Origin: CAWCLK01 sp963796225
GTDB lineage: Bacteria > Actinomycetota > Nitriliruptoria > Nitriliruptorales > Nitriliruptoraceae
Reading direction: 5' to 3'
Assembly (NCBI GenBank): GCA_963796225.1
Contig: CAWCLK010000015.1
Coordinates: forward strand, 1 to 23,262
DNA length: 23,262 bases
Shown here: in pieces, positions 15,381 to 23,262 of the stretch
Layout of the letters: each line of letters begins with the position of its first letter
Position numbering within the stretch: the first letter of the stretch is position 1
Position numbers and translations under genes: made by a program
Notes under the pieces: generated by a model
The model's input: only the letters and a program-made list of their open reading frames with translations
Told to the model about the DNA's origin: nothing
The model's database searches: none

Positions 15381-15755
15381 GTGACCTCCCTGCCCGTCGT
15401 GTCCGCCCCGCCGCTGTGCTGCGACCCGGTGCTCGAGGCGCCCCTGTCGGAGGCCGACGCCGACACGCTGGCGGCCGCCTTCCGGGCCATCGCCGACCCC
15501 GTGCGGCTGCGGCTGCTCTCGCTGGTGGGCAGCGCCGACGAGGTGTGCGCCTGTGACCTGCCCGCGCTGGTCGACCGCAGCCAGCCCACGGTCAGCCACC
15601 ACCTCAAGATCCTGCTGGAGGCGGGCCTGGTGACCCGCGACCAGCGCGGCAAGTGGTCGTGGTGGGCGGTCGTGCCCGACCGTGTCGCCGAGCTCCGGGC
15701 CGCCCTGGCCGGTCCCGCACAGCCCGTTGCTGCGGAGGAATCGCGCACCGGCTGA
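15381..15755 (+). CDS. arsR: ArsR-family As(III)-responsive repressor
   Basis: The protein is 124 residues with a winged helix-turn-helix (AIADPVRLRLLSLVG near 37-50; QPTVSHHLKILLEAGLVTRDQRGKWSWW near 68-95). Two cysteine sites are present: vicinal C13-C14 near the N-terminus, as in Corynebacterium ArsR1, and C56-x-C58 in EVCACDLP, the classical ELCVCDL metal box. Arsenite or a methyl-arsenical should release it from DNA and open arsI. I start at the GTG at 15381 (GAAGG about ten bases upstream) rather than the GTG at 15348, which lies only three bases past operator 2 and has no ribosome-binding site. It is divergent from arsI. A 13-base inverted repeat spans its stop codon. Confidence 0.88.
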   Translation: MTSLPVVSAPPLCCDPVLEAPLSEADADTLAAAFRAIADPVRLRLLSLVGSADEVCACDLPALVDRSQPTVSHHLKILLEAGLVTRDQRGKWSWWAVVPDRVAELRAALAGPAQPVAAEESRTG

Positions 15756-15775
15756 CCGGAAGCTCCGCAGCAACG
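15725..15775. terminator. 13-bp inverted repeat spanning the arsR stop codon
   Basis: CGTTGCTGCGGAG (15725-15737) and CTCCGCAGCAACG (15763-15775) are exact reverse complements with a 25-base loop that contains the arsR TGA. It may stop or stabilise the arsR transcript before the helicase gene. There is no T-run, so the terminator label is tentative. Confidence 0.4.
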
Positions 15776-15898
15776 CAACCCGGCGTCCGCACGCCGACCG
15801 TTCGGGGCGTCGGTGTTGTGGCGCCCCCACCCTCGCATGGCATCCTGCCCGGCCCACCGCCGCTCGCCGCGGCCCGCCGATCCCCAGAGGTCTCCCAC

Positions 15899-17524
15899 GT
15901 GCGTCGTTCGCTCCGCCTGCGCCGATGGCAGAAGGAGGCCCTCGACGCCATGCGGGCGGCGCCCCGCCGCGACTTCCTCGCCGTGGCCACGCCCGGGGCG
16001 GGCAAGACGACCTTCGCGCTCACGGCCGTGGTCCAGGACCTCGCGCAGTTCCCGCACCGCCGTGTCGTCGTGGTCGCCCCGACCTCCCACCTGAAGTTCC
16101 AGTGGACCGAGGCGGCGGCGCGGTTCGGGCTGCACCTCGAACCCGAGTGGGCGGCGGCCGGCGGCTGGCCCCACGACTTCCACGGCATCGTCGTGACCTA
16201 CCAGCAGGTCGCCGCCGACCCGCGCTCGCTGCGTGGCGTCGCCGACGACGCCTTCGTGGTCCTCGACGAGATCCACCACGCCGGGTCCGAACGCGCCTGG
16301 GGCGACGGGGTGTTCACCGCCTTCGAACCCGCCGCCCAGCGGCTCAGCCTGTCCGGCACGCCGTTCCGGTCCGACCAGAACCCGATCCCGTTCGTGAACT
16401 ACGACTTCGAGGAGGCCGTGGCCGACTACACCTACGGCTACGGCGAGGCGCTCGAGGAGGGCGGCGTCGTCCGCCCCGTGTTCTTCCCCCGCTTCGACGG
16501 GCAGATGGAGTGGTCCACCCCGGACGGGGCGATCGTGTCGGCGACCTTCGGCGACAACCTCGACCGGACCCTGTCCAGCCAGCGGCTGCGCACCGCCCTC
16601 AGCCTCGACGGCGACTGGCTGCCGACCGTGCTGCGCAAGGCCCACGAGCAGCTGGTCCGCCTGCGCGAGCAGGACCCCACCGCCGGCGGGCTGGTGATCG
16701 CCATGGACGTCGACCACGCCCGCGGCATCGCCGACCTGCTGCGCCAGCGCCACGGCGTCGAGGCCGTCGTGGCGACCTCCGACGACCCGTCGGCCAGCGA
16801 GAAGATCGCCGACTTCGCCGACAGCCGCGACGCCTGGATCGTCGCCGTGCGCATGGTCAGCGAGGGCGTGGACATCCCGCGGCTGCGCGTGGCCGTGTAC
16901 GCGACCAACACCGTGACCGAGCTGTTCTTCCGGCAGGCCGTGGGCCGCGTGGTCCGCTGGGTCCCGGGCCGGCGCCGTCAGAAGGCGTTCTTCTTCATCC
17001 CCGACGACCTGCGGCTGCGGTTCTTCGCCAACGGGCTGGCCGAGCAGCGCACCCACTCGCTGAAGCGACGCGAGGAGGAGGGCGAGCAGCCGCCGGTCGA
17101 GCTCGACGAGGTCCCGGTCGACCCCGGCGACCAGATGAGCCTGTTCCAGGCGATCTCCGCCACTCCGCTGGGCGACGACGCCGAGGGGGGCGGGGTGTTC
17201 GACGACCACCACCCCGAGGACCTCATCCACGACGACGAGGACACCTTCGGCTTCGAGCTCGAGCTGCCGCCGCCCCCGCCCCGCGCCCCGGCCGGCGACC
17301 CCGCCGCACGCGACGTCGGGGTGTCACGCAGCCAGCTGCGCAAGGAGCTGCGCCAGGCCAACAGCGACCGCGTCCACATGCTGGTCAACCTCACCGGGCT
17401 GTCGCCGCGCGAGGTCAACGGCAAGCTCAACGCCAGCTCGGGCGTCGGGTCGGTCGAACAGGCCTCGCTGAAGCAGCTGCAGGCCCGCCTGCGCGAGGCC
17501 GACAAGTGGCTGTCGGCGGTGTGA
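15899..17524 (+). CDS. Superfamily II DExH-box helicase
   Basis: The protein is 541 residues. Walker A TPGAGKTT is at 31-38, the DEIH box at 123-126 (VVLDEIHHAG), motif III LSGTP at about 151-155, motif V SEGVDIP at 321-327, and motif VI QAVGRVVR at 346-353. Both RecA-like lobes are therefore present. It resembles the Res/UvrB-like helicases of type III restriction and XPB-like groups, but no methylase or nuclease partner is nearby, so a stand-alone repair or RNA/DNA role is more likely. The acidic stretch 400-440 and the C-terminal region (SRSQLRKELRQANSDRVHMLVNLTGLSPREVNGKLN) look like an accessory domain, possibly nucleic-acid-binding. The GTG at 15899 has AGAGG eight bases upstream. The next gene starts two bases after its stop codon, suggesting co-transcription. 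Confidence 0.88.
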   Translation: MRRSLRLRRWQKEALDAMRAAPRRDFLAVATPGAGKTTFALTAVVQDLAQFPHRRVVVVAPTSHLKFQWTEAAARFGLHLEPEWAAAGGWPHDFHGIVVTYQQVAADPRSLRGVADDAFVVLDEIHHAGSERAWGDGVFTAFEPAAQRLSLSGTPFRSDQNPIPFVNYDFEEAVADYTYGYGEALEEGGVVRPVFFPRFDGQMEWSTPDGAIVSATFGDNLDRTLSSQRLRTALSLDGDWLPTVLRKAHEQLVRLREQDPTAGGLVIAMDVDHARGIADLLRQRHGVEAVVATSDDPSASEKIADFADSRDAWIVAVRMVSEGVDIPRLRVAVYATNTVTELFFRQAVGRVVRWVPGRRRQKAFFFIPDDLRLRFFANGLAEQRTHSLKRREEEGEQPPVELDEVPVDPGDQMSLFQAISATPLGDDAEGGGVFDDHHPEDLIHDDEDTFGFELELPPPPPRAPAGDPAARDVGVSRSQLRKELRQANSDRVHMLVNLTGLSPREVNGKLNASSGVGSVEQASLKQLQARLREADKWLSAV

Positions 17525-17525
17525 G

Positions 17526-18487
17526 GTGACCACCGGCGCCCCGCCCCCGACCGACCCCCAGGACGAGCCCGACCCGCTCGGGCTCATGGACGTCATCGAG
17601 CTGGTCGCCCCGCAGGCCCGCGTGACCGGCTGGGAACGCCTGCGGGGCGGGCTCGCCGGCGGCACGTACCGGATCGACGTGGCGATGCCGTCGGGCGCGC
17701 AGACCGCCTTCGTGCTGCGCCGGGTCCCGTCCGAGCACGACGCCGGCGGCCGCCTGACCACGCGGCTGGCCGCCACCCTCGAGGCGCTGCGGGAGACGCT
17801 GGTGCGCGGCGCCCGAGGTGCTCTGGCTCGACGCCGACGGGGTGGTGTTCGGCCGCCCCGCGATCGCGACCACGCTGCTGCCCGGCCGGGTGCGCTCCGG
17901 CGAGGTCGCCGGGTCGCCCGAGGTCCTGCGCGGCCTGGCCGAGGCGCTGGTCACGCTGCGCTGGGCGCCGGTGGACCAGCTCGACCACCTCCCCCGCCGC
18001 GAGGACCCCACCGCCCTGGCCGCCGACCTGCGTGGACCGCTGCCCGCCTCGGACCTCGTGGACACGCGCGCCGTGGCGGACGCCCTGCTCGCCCACGTCG
18101 GCCGCGTCGGCGCGCGCGCCCGCCGGGCTGGTCCACGGCGACTTCCACGTGGGCAACGTGCTGTTCGACGGGGCGCGCCCCACCGGCGTCGTGGACTGGG
18201 ACCACGCCCACCTCGGGGACCCGCGCACCGACGTCGCCTACTGCGCCATGGACCTGGCCCTGCTGGCGGGGCGCGAGGTGGCCGACGGGTTCCTCGCCGA
18301 GCACGCGGCGCTGCGGGGCGAGCTGGCCGACGCCCCGTGGTGGCGCCTGCAAGCGGCGACCCGCGCGTTCCCCGACCCGCTGGGCTGGGTGACGTCCTGG
18401 CACGACCTCGGGATCGACGTCACCGAGGACCAGGTCGCGGAGCGCTACGTCGCCTGGGTCGAGGACGCGATGGGCGACCTCGGGTAG
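17526..18487 (+). CDS. Aminoglycoside-phosphotransferase (APH)-family protein, frame-interrupted
   Basis: The protein is about 320 residues if two frame changes are followed. The N-lobe (GLAGGTYRIDVAM...TAFVLRRVPSEHDAG) is in the first frame, to about 17810. EVLWLDADGVVFGRPAIATTLLPG is in the second frame, to about 18120. The Brenner loop GLVHGDFHVGNVLF, metal-binding VVDWDHAHLGDPRTDVAY and C-terminus are in the third. The fold is kinase-like (APH/choline kinase); the substrate is unknown and it need not give drug resistance. Removing one C near 17814 (GGCGCCC to GGCGCC) joins the first two frames exactly; a single-base change near 18115 joins the rest. GTG at 17526, one base after the helicase stop. 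Catalytic D (HGDFHVGN) and metal D (VVDWD) are intact. Confidence 0.75.
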
Positions 18488-18491
18488 CCGG

Positions 18492-19004
18492 TCAGGCCAC
18501 GTCGGCCACGGTGGACGCCAGGCGTTCCTCGACGACCTCGACGGCGTGCTCGACGGTCCACCCCTTGGAGCCGACCAGCTCGCCGACGACCAGGTCGCGG
18601 ATGTGGTCGGCCACGCGGCGTTCGCTGTTGGACAGGCCGCTGTCGGCGTCCTGGAGCGCGAAGTCGCGCAGGACGCGGGCCAGCTCGACCAGGTCCCCGC
18701 CCTCCAGCGACGATTCGGCCTTGGCCACGCGAGCACGCCAGGACGACGCCCCCTCGAGCTCGGAGGGCTCGCGGTCGTTCATCGCGGCCAGGGCGGCGTC
18801 CGCGGTCTTCTCGGGGGCGATGTCGCGGACGTGCTCGTGCAGCTCGTCCTCGGGCAGCAGCATGGTCAGTGCCGCCCGCCCCGACGGGGAGGCGTCCACC
18901 TGCAGCTCCACGTAGGTGCGCATGCCGCCGCCGACCTTGCGTTCCTGCCGTCCGATCACGCGGCAGATCCCGTGTCGCGGGTGGACGTAACGCTCGTCTG
19001 CCAC
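18492..19004 (-). CDS. CarD/CdnL-family RNA polymerase-binding regulator
   Basis: The protein is 170 residues. The N-terminal CarD/TRCF RID-type domain has the family opening YVHPRHGICRVIGR (near 6-19) and YVELQV near 31-36, followed by a long alpha-helical C-terminal domain (about 60-160; WRARVAKAESSLEGGDLVELARVLRDFALQDADSGLSNSERRVADHIRDLV). These proteins bind RNA polymerase beta and stabilise the open complex at promoters, with broad effects on rRNA and stress genes. I take the GTG at 19004, with AAAGGG six bases upstream; the ATG at 19019 lacks a good site and adds only MERAR. It converges on the phosphotransferase gene with four bases between stop codons. Whether it is the essential CarD or a paralogue cannot be told here. 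Confidence 0.85.
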   Translation of the reverse strand: MADERYVHPRHGICRVIGRQERKVGGGMRTYVELQVDASPSGRAALTMLLPEDELHEHVRDIAPEKTADAALAAMNDREPSELEGASSWRARVAKAESSLEGGDLVELARVLRDFALQDADSGLSNSERRVADHIRDLVVGELVGSKGWTVEHAVEVVEERLASTVADVA

Positions 19005-19129
19005 GCGGGCCCTTTCCATCCGTCACCACGGGTTCGAGGCCGAGTCGGGTGCGGTCGTCCTCCATCCTGCCATCCGCGACGGCGCGATGCCGGGGTTCGG
19101 TCACCTCCGCCCGGGCCTGCGCGCTCGGC

Positions 19130-21194
19130 TCACCCCACGGGGCGCCGTCGGCGCAGCGCCAGCAGGAGCATCCCGACGCCGAGGAGGGCCGGGATCGTCC
19201 CGCCGGTGGTGGGCAGCGGCGCGGCCGGGGCAGGCGCAGGAGGCGGGCCGGGGTCGGGCGCCGGCGGCCCCGTGGGCGGGGCGGGCGGGGCAGGCGGGGC
19301 CGCGGCGCCGAGCAGGTCGAGGGTCAGCACGCTCGGGGCGGAGGGGTCCGACGACACGATCACCACGTCGGAGAGGCGGGCATTGGCGTAGGCCTGGTCC
19401 GTCGAGGCCAGGACCAGGCGCAGGGCGTGACCCGTGTCCAGCTGCCAGGCGACGGCGGGCATGCGCAGCTCGACGGCGCCGGCATCGAGCGCGGACGTCG
19501 GGACCCGGGCGGCGGCGACCTGACGGCGGATGGTCGTCGCGGTGCCGTCCGGCGCGACGTCCTCGAGCCGGGCGAACACCCGCAGGTCGGCCGGGGCCGT
19601 GTGGGCCAGCCGCACGTGCAGCGCGTGGCACGCCCACGACCTCGGTGGGCGCATCGACCGGCGCGGCGGTGAACGTCAGCGCCTGGCCGGGCGGGTCGGT
19701 GACGGGCTGGTCGCCGGGCTGGCCGGGCGAGGAGAAGTTGGGCAGCTCGGTGTAGGTGGCGGGCTCGCCACCGGGCGGGGTGACCATCTGTGCGCTGGAG
19801 CCGGTCAGCTCGGCGTCCTCGGGCAGCAGCGCCCCGCCGGCGGGGTCGAGCACCAGCCGCGTGGTCGCCGCCGTCGGGACGGGGAAGTCGGTGGCGGTCC
19901 CGTAGGCCGGGGCCGCGGAGCCGGACGCGTCGAGCTCCCCGTCGAGGTGGGCACGGAACCAGCTGAACGCGGGTCCGGTGTCGACCCGGCGGCCCCGGAC
20001 GTGGCGCTCGAACCACTGCAGGGTGCGCCGCGGCAGGTAGCCGTCGGCGAACTCGGCCTGGCTGTCCGGGGTGTCGTCCCACTGGCCGCCGTAGGCCTCG
20101 GCCTCGCCCGGCCCGGTCTGGTAGCCGCCGTGGCCGCCGGAGTCCCAGATCATGGCGGTCGGCACGCCCCGGTCGCGCAGGGTCCGGTAGGTGGCCGCGG
20201 CCTCGGTGGGGGTGAACAGCGTGTCGGGCAGCCCCTGCAGCAGCAGGGTCGGGGCGTCGAGGTCCTCGAGGACGGTCGCGACCGACGAGCGTCCCACCAG
20301 CGCGCGGTCGGCGTCCGTGGCGTCGCCGGTGGTCGACAGGTGCTCGAAGGTCGGGCAGATCGCGGGGACGAAGCCGGGGCACGGCGTGGTCCCGGGGAAC
20401 TCCTCCTGCTGGGTCACCGGGTCACAGCCACCCGCCCCGTTGGCCGGCTGGGTCGCGCCCAGGGCGAAGAACAACGACGTCCAGCCCTGCTTGAACACGC
20501 CCTGGTCGGTGGCGTCGAGGTCCCACGGGTCGGCGCCGTCCGGGATCCAGTTGTTCGGGTCCAGCGAGTACTGCAGGGTGTTCCAGGACCGACCGATGGC
20601 GATCGCGTCCATGCGGTGGTCCACGGCAGCGACCAGGCCCTGCAGCCCGCCGCCGTACGACCCGCCGATCATCCCGACCTTCGGGTCACCGGGCGCGTCC
20701 AGGGCGACGTCGGCGCGGCTGGCGAGGTGATCGATGCCGGCCCGCGCGACGGGCACGTCGTAGTCGAGCGAGTCCAGGCCGATGCACGACGACGACCCGC
20801 CGAACCCCATGGAGGTGTAGGACAGCACCACGTAGCCGTGCGAGGCGAAGTAGGCCGAGTTCGCCAGCTGCTCGGCCGCGTCCTTGGTGTTGCCGAACCC
20901 GTGGGTGGTCAGCACGGCCGGGGCGGGCGAGGACGGGCTGGCGACCTCGGGGACCCACACGTCGGCGTCGATGGTGACCGGCAGGTCCGCGTCGGGGCCC
21001 GTCATGACCTCCAGCGTCAGCGGCTGGACCTCCCACGCGTACGGCCCGGGGCCCGCGGGGGCCTGCCCGTCGCTGGTCGCCGCGCGGCGCACGGGTCGCG
21101 GGGGCGGCCGTGGCGGCGGTGCCGGGCACGGTGCTGGCCAGCACCGCGGCACGCCAGCACCGTCCACGCCGCTGGCGTCGCGTCGCCTGCTCAT
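19130..21194 (-). CDS. CocE/NonD-type (S15) hydrolase with LPTTG wall-sorting tail, frame-interrupted
   Basis: An alpha/beta-hydrolase of the X-Pro dipeptidyl peptidase S15/CocE family. The nucleophile is the Ser in MIGGSYGGGLQ, the acid probably the Asp of LLLQGLPDTLF, and the His lies in SGGHGGYQT. A C-terminal jelly-roll-like domain follows (LHVRLAHTAPADLRVFARLEDV). The far C-terminus has a Pro-rich linker, LPTTG, a hydrophobic span and RRRR, which is a sortase sorting signal, so the enzyme is probably attached to the cell wall. The signal peptide is only readable after a frame change (WRAAVLASTVPGTAATAAP, near 21090-21150), and another break at about 19635 separates body and tail; one extra base there explains it. 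The ATG at 21194 has GGAGG six bases upstream. Substrate unknown: esters, amides or peptides. Confidence 0.78.
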
Positions 21195-21374
21195 CGGGAG
21201 CCTCCTGTCGACGTCCTCCGGGGAGGTTCGACGTGCTGGCACCGCCCACCTGTGCGCCCGGTCGGCTTCTGACACCCGGAGTTCACCGCGACGTCACACA
21301 CGACCCGTTCACTGTCGCACACGCGGCCGGGCCCGAGCGTCCCGCCGCGGACGACACGACGACTAGGAGCGCCG

Positions 21375-21918
21375 ATGAGCCTCGCCGCGACCATCGGGAC
21401 GACCGTCGAGGAGGTCCTCGCCCTCGTCGACGAGCTCGAGGAGATCACGTACGGCGGGATGGACCTGCGCACCCACGCGCTGACCTGCGGCGCGCTGGCA
21501 CTGGAGGCCGGGGCGGACGACGCGCTGGTCACCGCCGCCCTGCTGCACGACGTCGGACGTGCCCGGTACCTGGCGAAGGCCGCACCGGGCGTGCCCCACG
21601 AGGAGGTGGGTCGCCGGTTCGTGCAGGAGCGCTTCGGGGACCGGGCCGCGTGGCTGGTCGCCAGGCACGAGATCGCGGGGCGCTACCTCGCCCGCGTGGA
21701 CGAGGACTACGTCGCCGGGCTCCCCGGGCCTCCCGCAGCGCCTTGCGGCGCCAGGGCGGGGCGCTGTCCCCCGCGAAGGTGACGGCGTTCGAGTCCAACC
21801 CGTGGGCCGGGGACGCGGTCGCGCTGCGACGCTGGGACGACCGGGCGCTGGCCGGGGACGGGGCGCCGGCGACGGCGGCGGACCTGGCCCCGCACTGCAG
21901 GCCGCCTGGGTCGCCTGA
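21375..21918 (+). CDS. PhnZ-like HD-domain mixed-valent diiron oxygenase family, frame-interrupted
   Basis: About 180 residues if two frame changes are followed. Candidate iron ligands all match: H34 (LRTHALTCG), H58-D59 (ALLHDVG), H75 (PHEEVG), H98 (ARHEIAG), and the D of LRRWDD near the end. Y26 also matches the PhnZ lid tyrosine. The C-terminal pattern QGGALSP...AFESNPWAGDAVALRRWDD is typical of these oxygenases. However, M29 replaces the substrate glutamate (E27) and G102 replaces K108 of PhnZ (numbers from memory), so the substrate probably differs from 2-amino-1-hydroxyethylphosphonate. Restoring one G near 21730 and one C near 21889 gives a continuous protein ending in LAPALQAAWVA. The ATG at 21375 has GGAG six bases upstream. 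It is divergent from the CocE gene. Confidence 0.75.
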
Positions 21919-21962
21919 CCGTCGCGCCGACCAACCCCGCCACCCGCGGCGGCGGCCGTACG

Positions 21963-21980
21963 GTCCGGTCATGACCGGAC
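21963..21980. promoter_or_regulatory. 18-bp perfect palindrome over the putative start of the last gene
   Basis: GTCCGGTCA (21963-21971) is the exact reverse complement of TGACCGGAC (21972-21980). It includes the ATG at 21971-21973. It could be an operator (TetR-like spacing) or an mRNA fold at the start site. Confidence 0.5.
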
Positions 21981-23262
21981 GAGGACCCTGCCGTGGGAGA
22001 CGCTGGACCAGGAGTGGAGTTCCCCGCGACCGAGGGACGGTGGGCGCAGCACGTCCGCCCTCGGCCGCGCGGTGGTCGCGGACGCCCTGCGGACCGTCGA
22101 TCCTGCCGGGGCGCGTGCCGCCGAGCGTGAGACGAGCTGGCGGTCCGGGTACCTCCAGCACGTCCGGCGGCTGACCGAGGCCGGGCTGGCGATGCCGTCG
22201 GCCGCCAGCACGATCGCCTCGGACGGCCTCGGCTCCCTGCACGCACGCATGCGCTTCGTGGACGACGCCGGGCACGAGGCCGACCTCGGAGTCATCGCCG
22301 ACCTCGCGCCCGACGCGTCGCCGGCGACGGCGCGGATCGGGGCGCAGCCGAGCCGGAGCGGGAGCTGACCCTGCCCTCCGCGGCCGCCGGCTCGCCGGGG
22401 ATGCCCTGCGCCGGCAGCTGGCCGACTGGGTCGAGCGCGACGTGATCGAACCGTCCTGCGCCGAGGCGGTCGAGAATGTCATGGACCATCCCGACTGGCT
22501 GGCGCTGCCGGGGCGGACCGTCGCGGTGCTGGGCGCGGGCGCGGAGATGGGGCCGCTGACCGCCCTGCTGCGGTGGGGCGCCCGGGTGGCCGGCGTCGAC
22601 CTGCCCCGCCCCGACCTGTGGCGCCGGGTGGTGGACACCGCCCGCGACCGGGCGGGGACGCTGCTCGTGCCGGTCCCGCCCGAGCACGCCGGGTCCGACG
22701 ACCCGGCCCCCGTCGCCGGCCTCGACATCGTGCGCCAGCCCGGGGAGGTCGCCGCGTGGCTCGAACAGCTCGACGGGCCGCTGGTGCTCGGCAACTACGT
22801 GTACGCCGACGGACGCGACAACGTGCGCGTGGCGACCGCCGTGGACGCCGTCACGGTCCGGCTGCTGAGGCCGCCCCGACGACATGGCGCTCGCCTTCCT
22901 GGCGACCCCAACCGACGTGTTCGCCGTGCCGGAGGAGGCCGTGGCGGCGTCCGTCGCGGCCTACGAGGCCCGCTCGACCACCGCCCGCCTGCTGGGACGG
23001 CCGCTGCGCACCCTGTCCGGCGGGCGGCTCCTGCAACGGGCCTACGTGCCGGGCACGCCCCCGGCATCTGCGACGCCCTGGTGGCCAGCAGGGCCCCAAC
23101 TACGCGCTGGCCAAGCGGCTCCAGCGCTGGCGGGCCACGGCCGCCCGTGAGGCCGGGACCACCGTGTCGATGAACGTCGCCCCCGCCACACGCACCCGCT
23201 CGGTGGTCAAGAACCGTGCCCTGGCCGCGGCCTACGCAGGCGCGCACCGCTTCGGGGTCGAG
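21971..23262 (+). CDS. Conserved protein of unknown function, partial and frame-interrupted
   Basis: The gene runs off the window end. Recognisable blocks lie in several frames: PWETLDQE and EFPATEGRWAQHVRP (from about 21988), ALGRAVVADALRTVDPAGARAAERETSWRSGYLQHV (about 22063-22165), DALRRQLADWVERDVIEPSCAEAVENVMDHPDWLALPGRTVAVLGAGAEMGPLTALLRWGARVAGVDLPRPDLW (about 22398-22620), MALAFLATPTDVFAVPEEAV (from 22884), and GPNYALAKRLQRWRA...NVAPATRTRSVVKNRALAAAYAGAHRFGVE (to the end). The middle has a Rossmann-type GxGxxxG pattern (VLGAGAEMG), hinting at nucleotide binding. I recall similar uncharacterised proteins in actinobacteria but cannot name a function. Adding one C near 21988, one G near 22014, one C near 22053 and one C near 23089 joins some blocks. 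An 18-bp palindrome overlaps the ATG at 21971; no good ribosome-binding site precedes it. Confidence 0.6.

Noticed and set aside
14276..17230. 984-codon open frame on the minus strand
   Set aside because: Only its last 165 codons (SnoaL-like) look like protein; the rest is antisense to arsR and the DExH helicase and arises from high GC.
15899..17524. Type III restriction or defence helicase system
   Set aside because: No methylase, nuclease or other defence partner nearby; the neighbours are a phosphotransferase-like gene and arsR.
17526..18487. Aminoglycoside resistance gene
   Set aside because: The APH fold is shared by many kinases; nothing here points to a drug substrate.

Overview
The window is very GC-rich and comes from an actinomycete-type (Actinomycetota) chromosome. 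The evidence is a mycothiol-dependent DinB/maleylpyruvate isomerase-type enzyme, a CarD-type RNA polymerase factor, an actinobacterial-type UvrD helicase with an HRDC tail, a box matching the KstR consensus, and many GTG starts. A deep branch (Nitriliruptoria/Euzebya-like) is my guess only.

Layout. (1) 16-1144: an intact AbiEi-like plus DUF559/Vsr-like nuclease gene bracketed by two near-identical long hairpins; this is the most unusual object in the window. (2) 1157-5753, minus strand: a lipoprotein amino-acid-type ABC binding protein, then a TPR/LuxR regulator, then a flavoprotein monooxygenase. (3) 5788-7017: a KstR-like operator between the binding protein and a divergent SDR oxidoreductase, then a small membrane protein. 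(4) 7031-8667, minus: a PLP beta-eliminating lyase closer to tyrosine phenol-lyase than to tryptophanase, and tRNA-Ser(CGA). (5) 8725-13226: a mycothiol-type enzyme and tadA (minus), a pair of 44-bp palindromes, and a divergent UvrD-like helicase whose 3' end is tandemly duplicated. (6) 13260-15898: a class III adenylate cyclase, a SnoaL-like gene with a hairpin over its Shine-Dalgarno site, and a divergent arsI/arsR pair with two matching operators. (7) 15899-19004: a DExH helicase, a broken phosphotransferase-like gene, and a CarD-like gene. (8) 19130-23262: a predicted cell-wall-anchored (LPTTG) CocE-type hydrolase, a PhnZ-like HD-domain protein, and a conserved protein of unknown function that runs off the end.

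Sequence quality matters here. At least five genes (UvrD-like helicase, phosphotransferase, CocE hydrolase, PhnZ-like, last gene) change frame one or more times, while the protein remains family-like across frames. In the cases I traced, adding or removing one base, usually in a G or C run, restores the frame. I read this as consensus error in a draft assembly rather than gene decay, but reads are needed to tell. The tadA/isomerase read-through may have the same cause.

Working links. ArsR and ArsI form an organoarsenical-responsive unit. The KstR-like box suggests that the binding protein and the SDR belong to a lipid/steroid-type regulon. The hairpin-flanked nuclease looks like a small selfish or mobilised cassette. 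No stretch above 300 bases lacks a gene; the longest gaps (about 110-200 bases) hold the regulatory sites and repeats listed.
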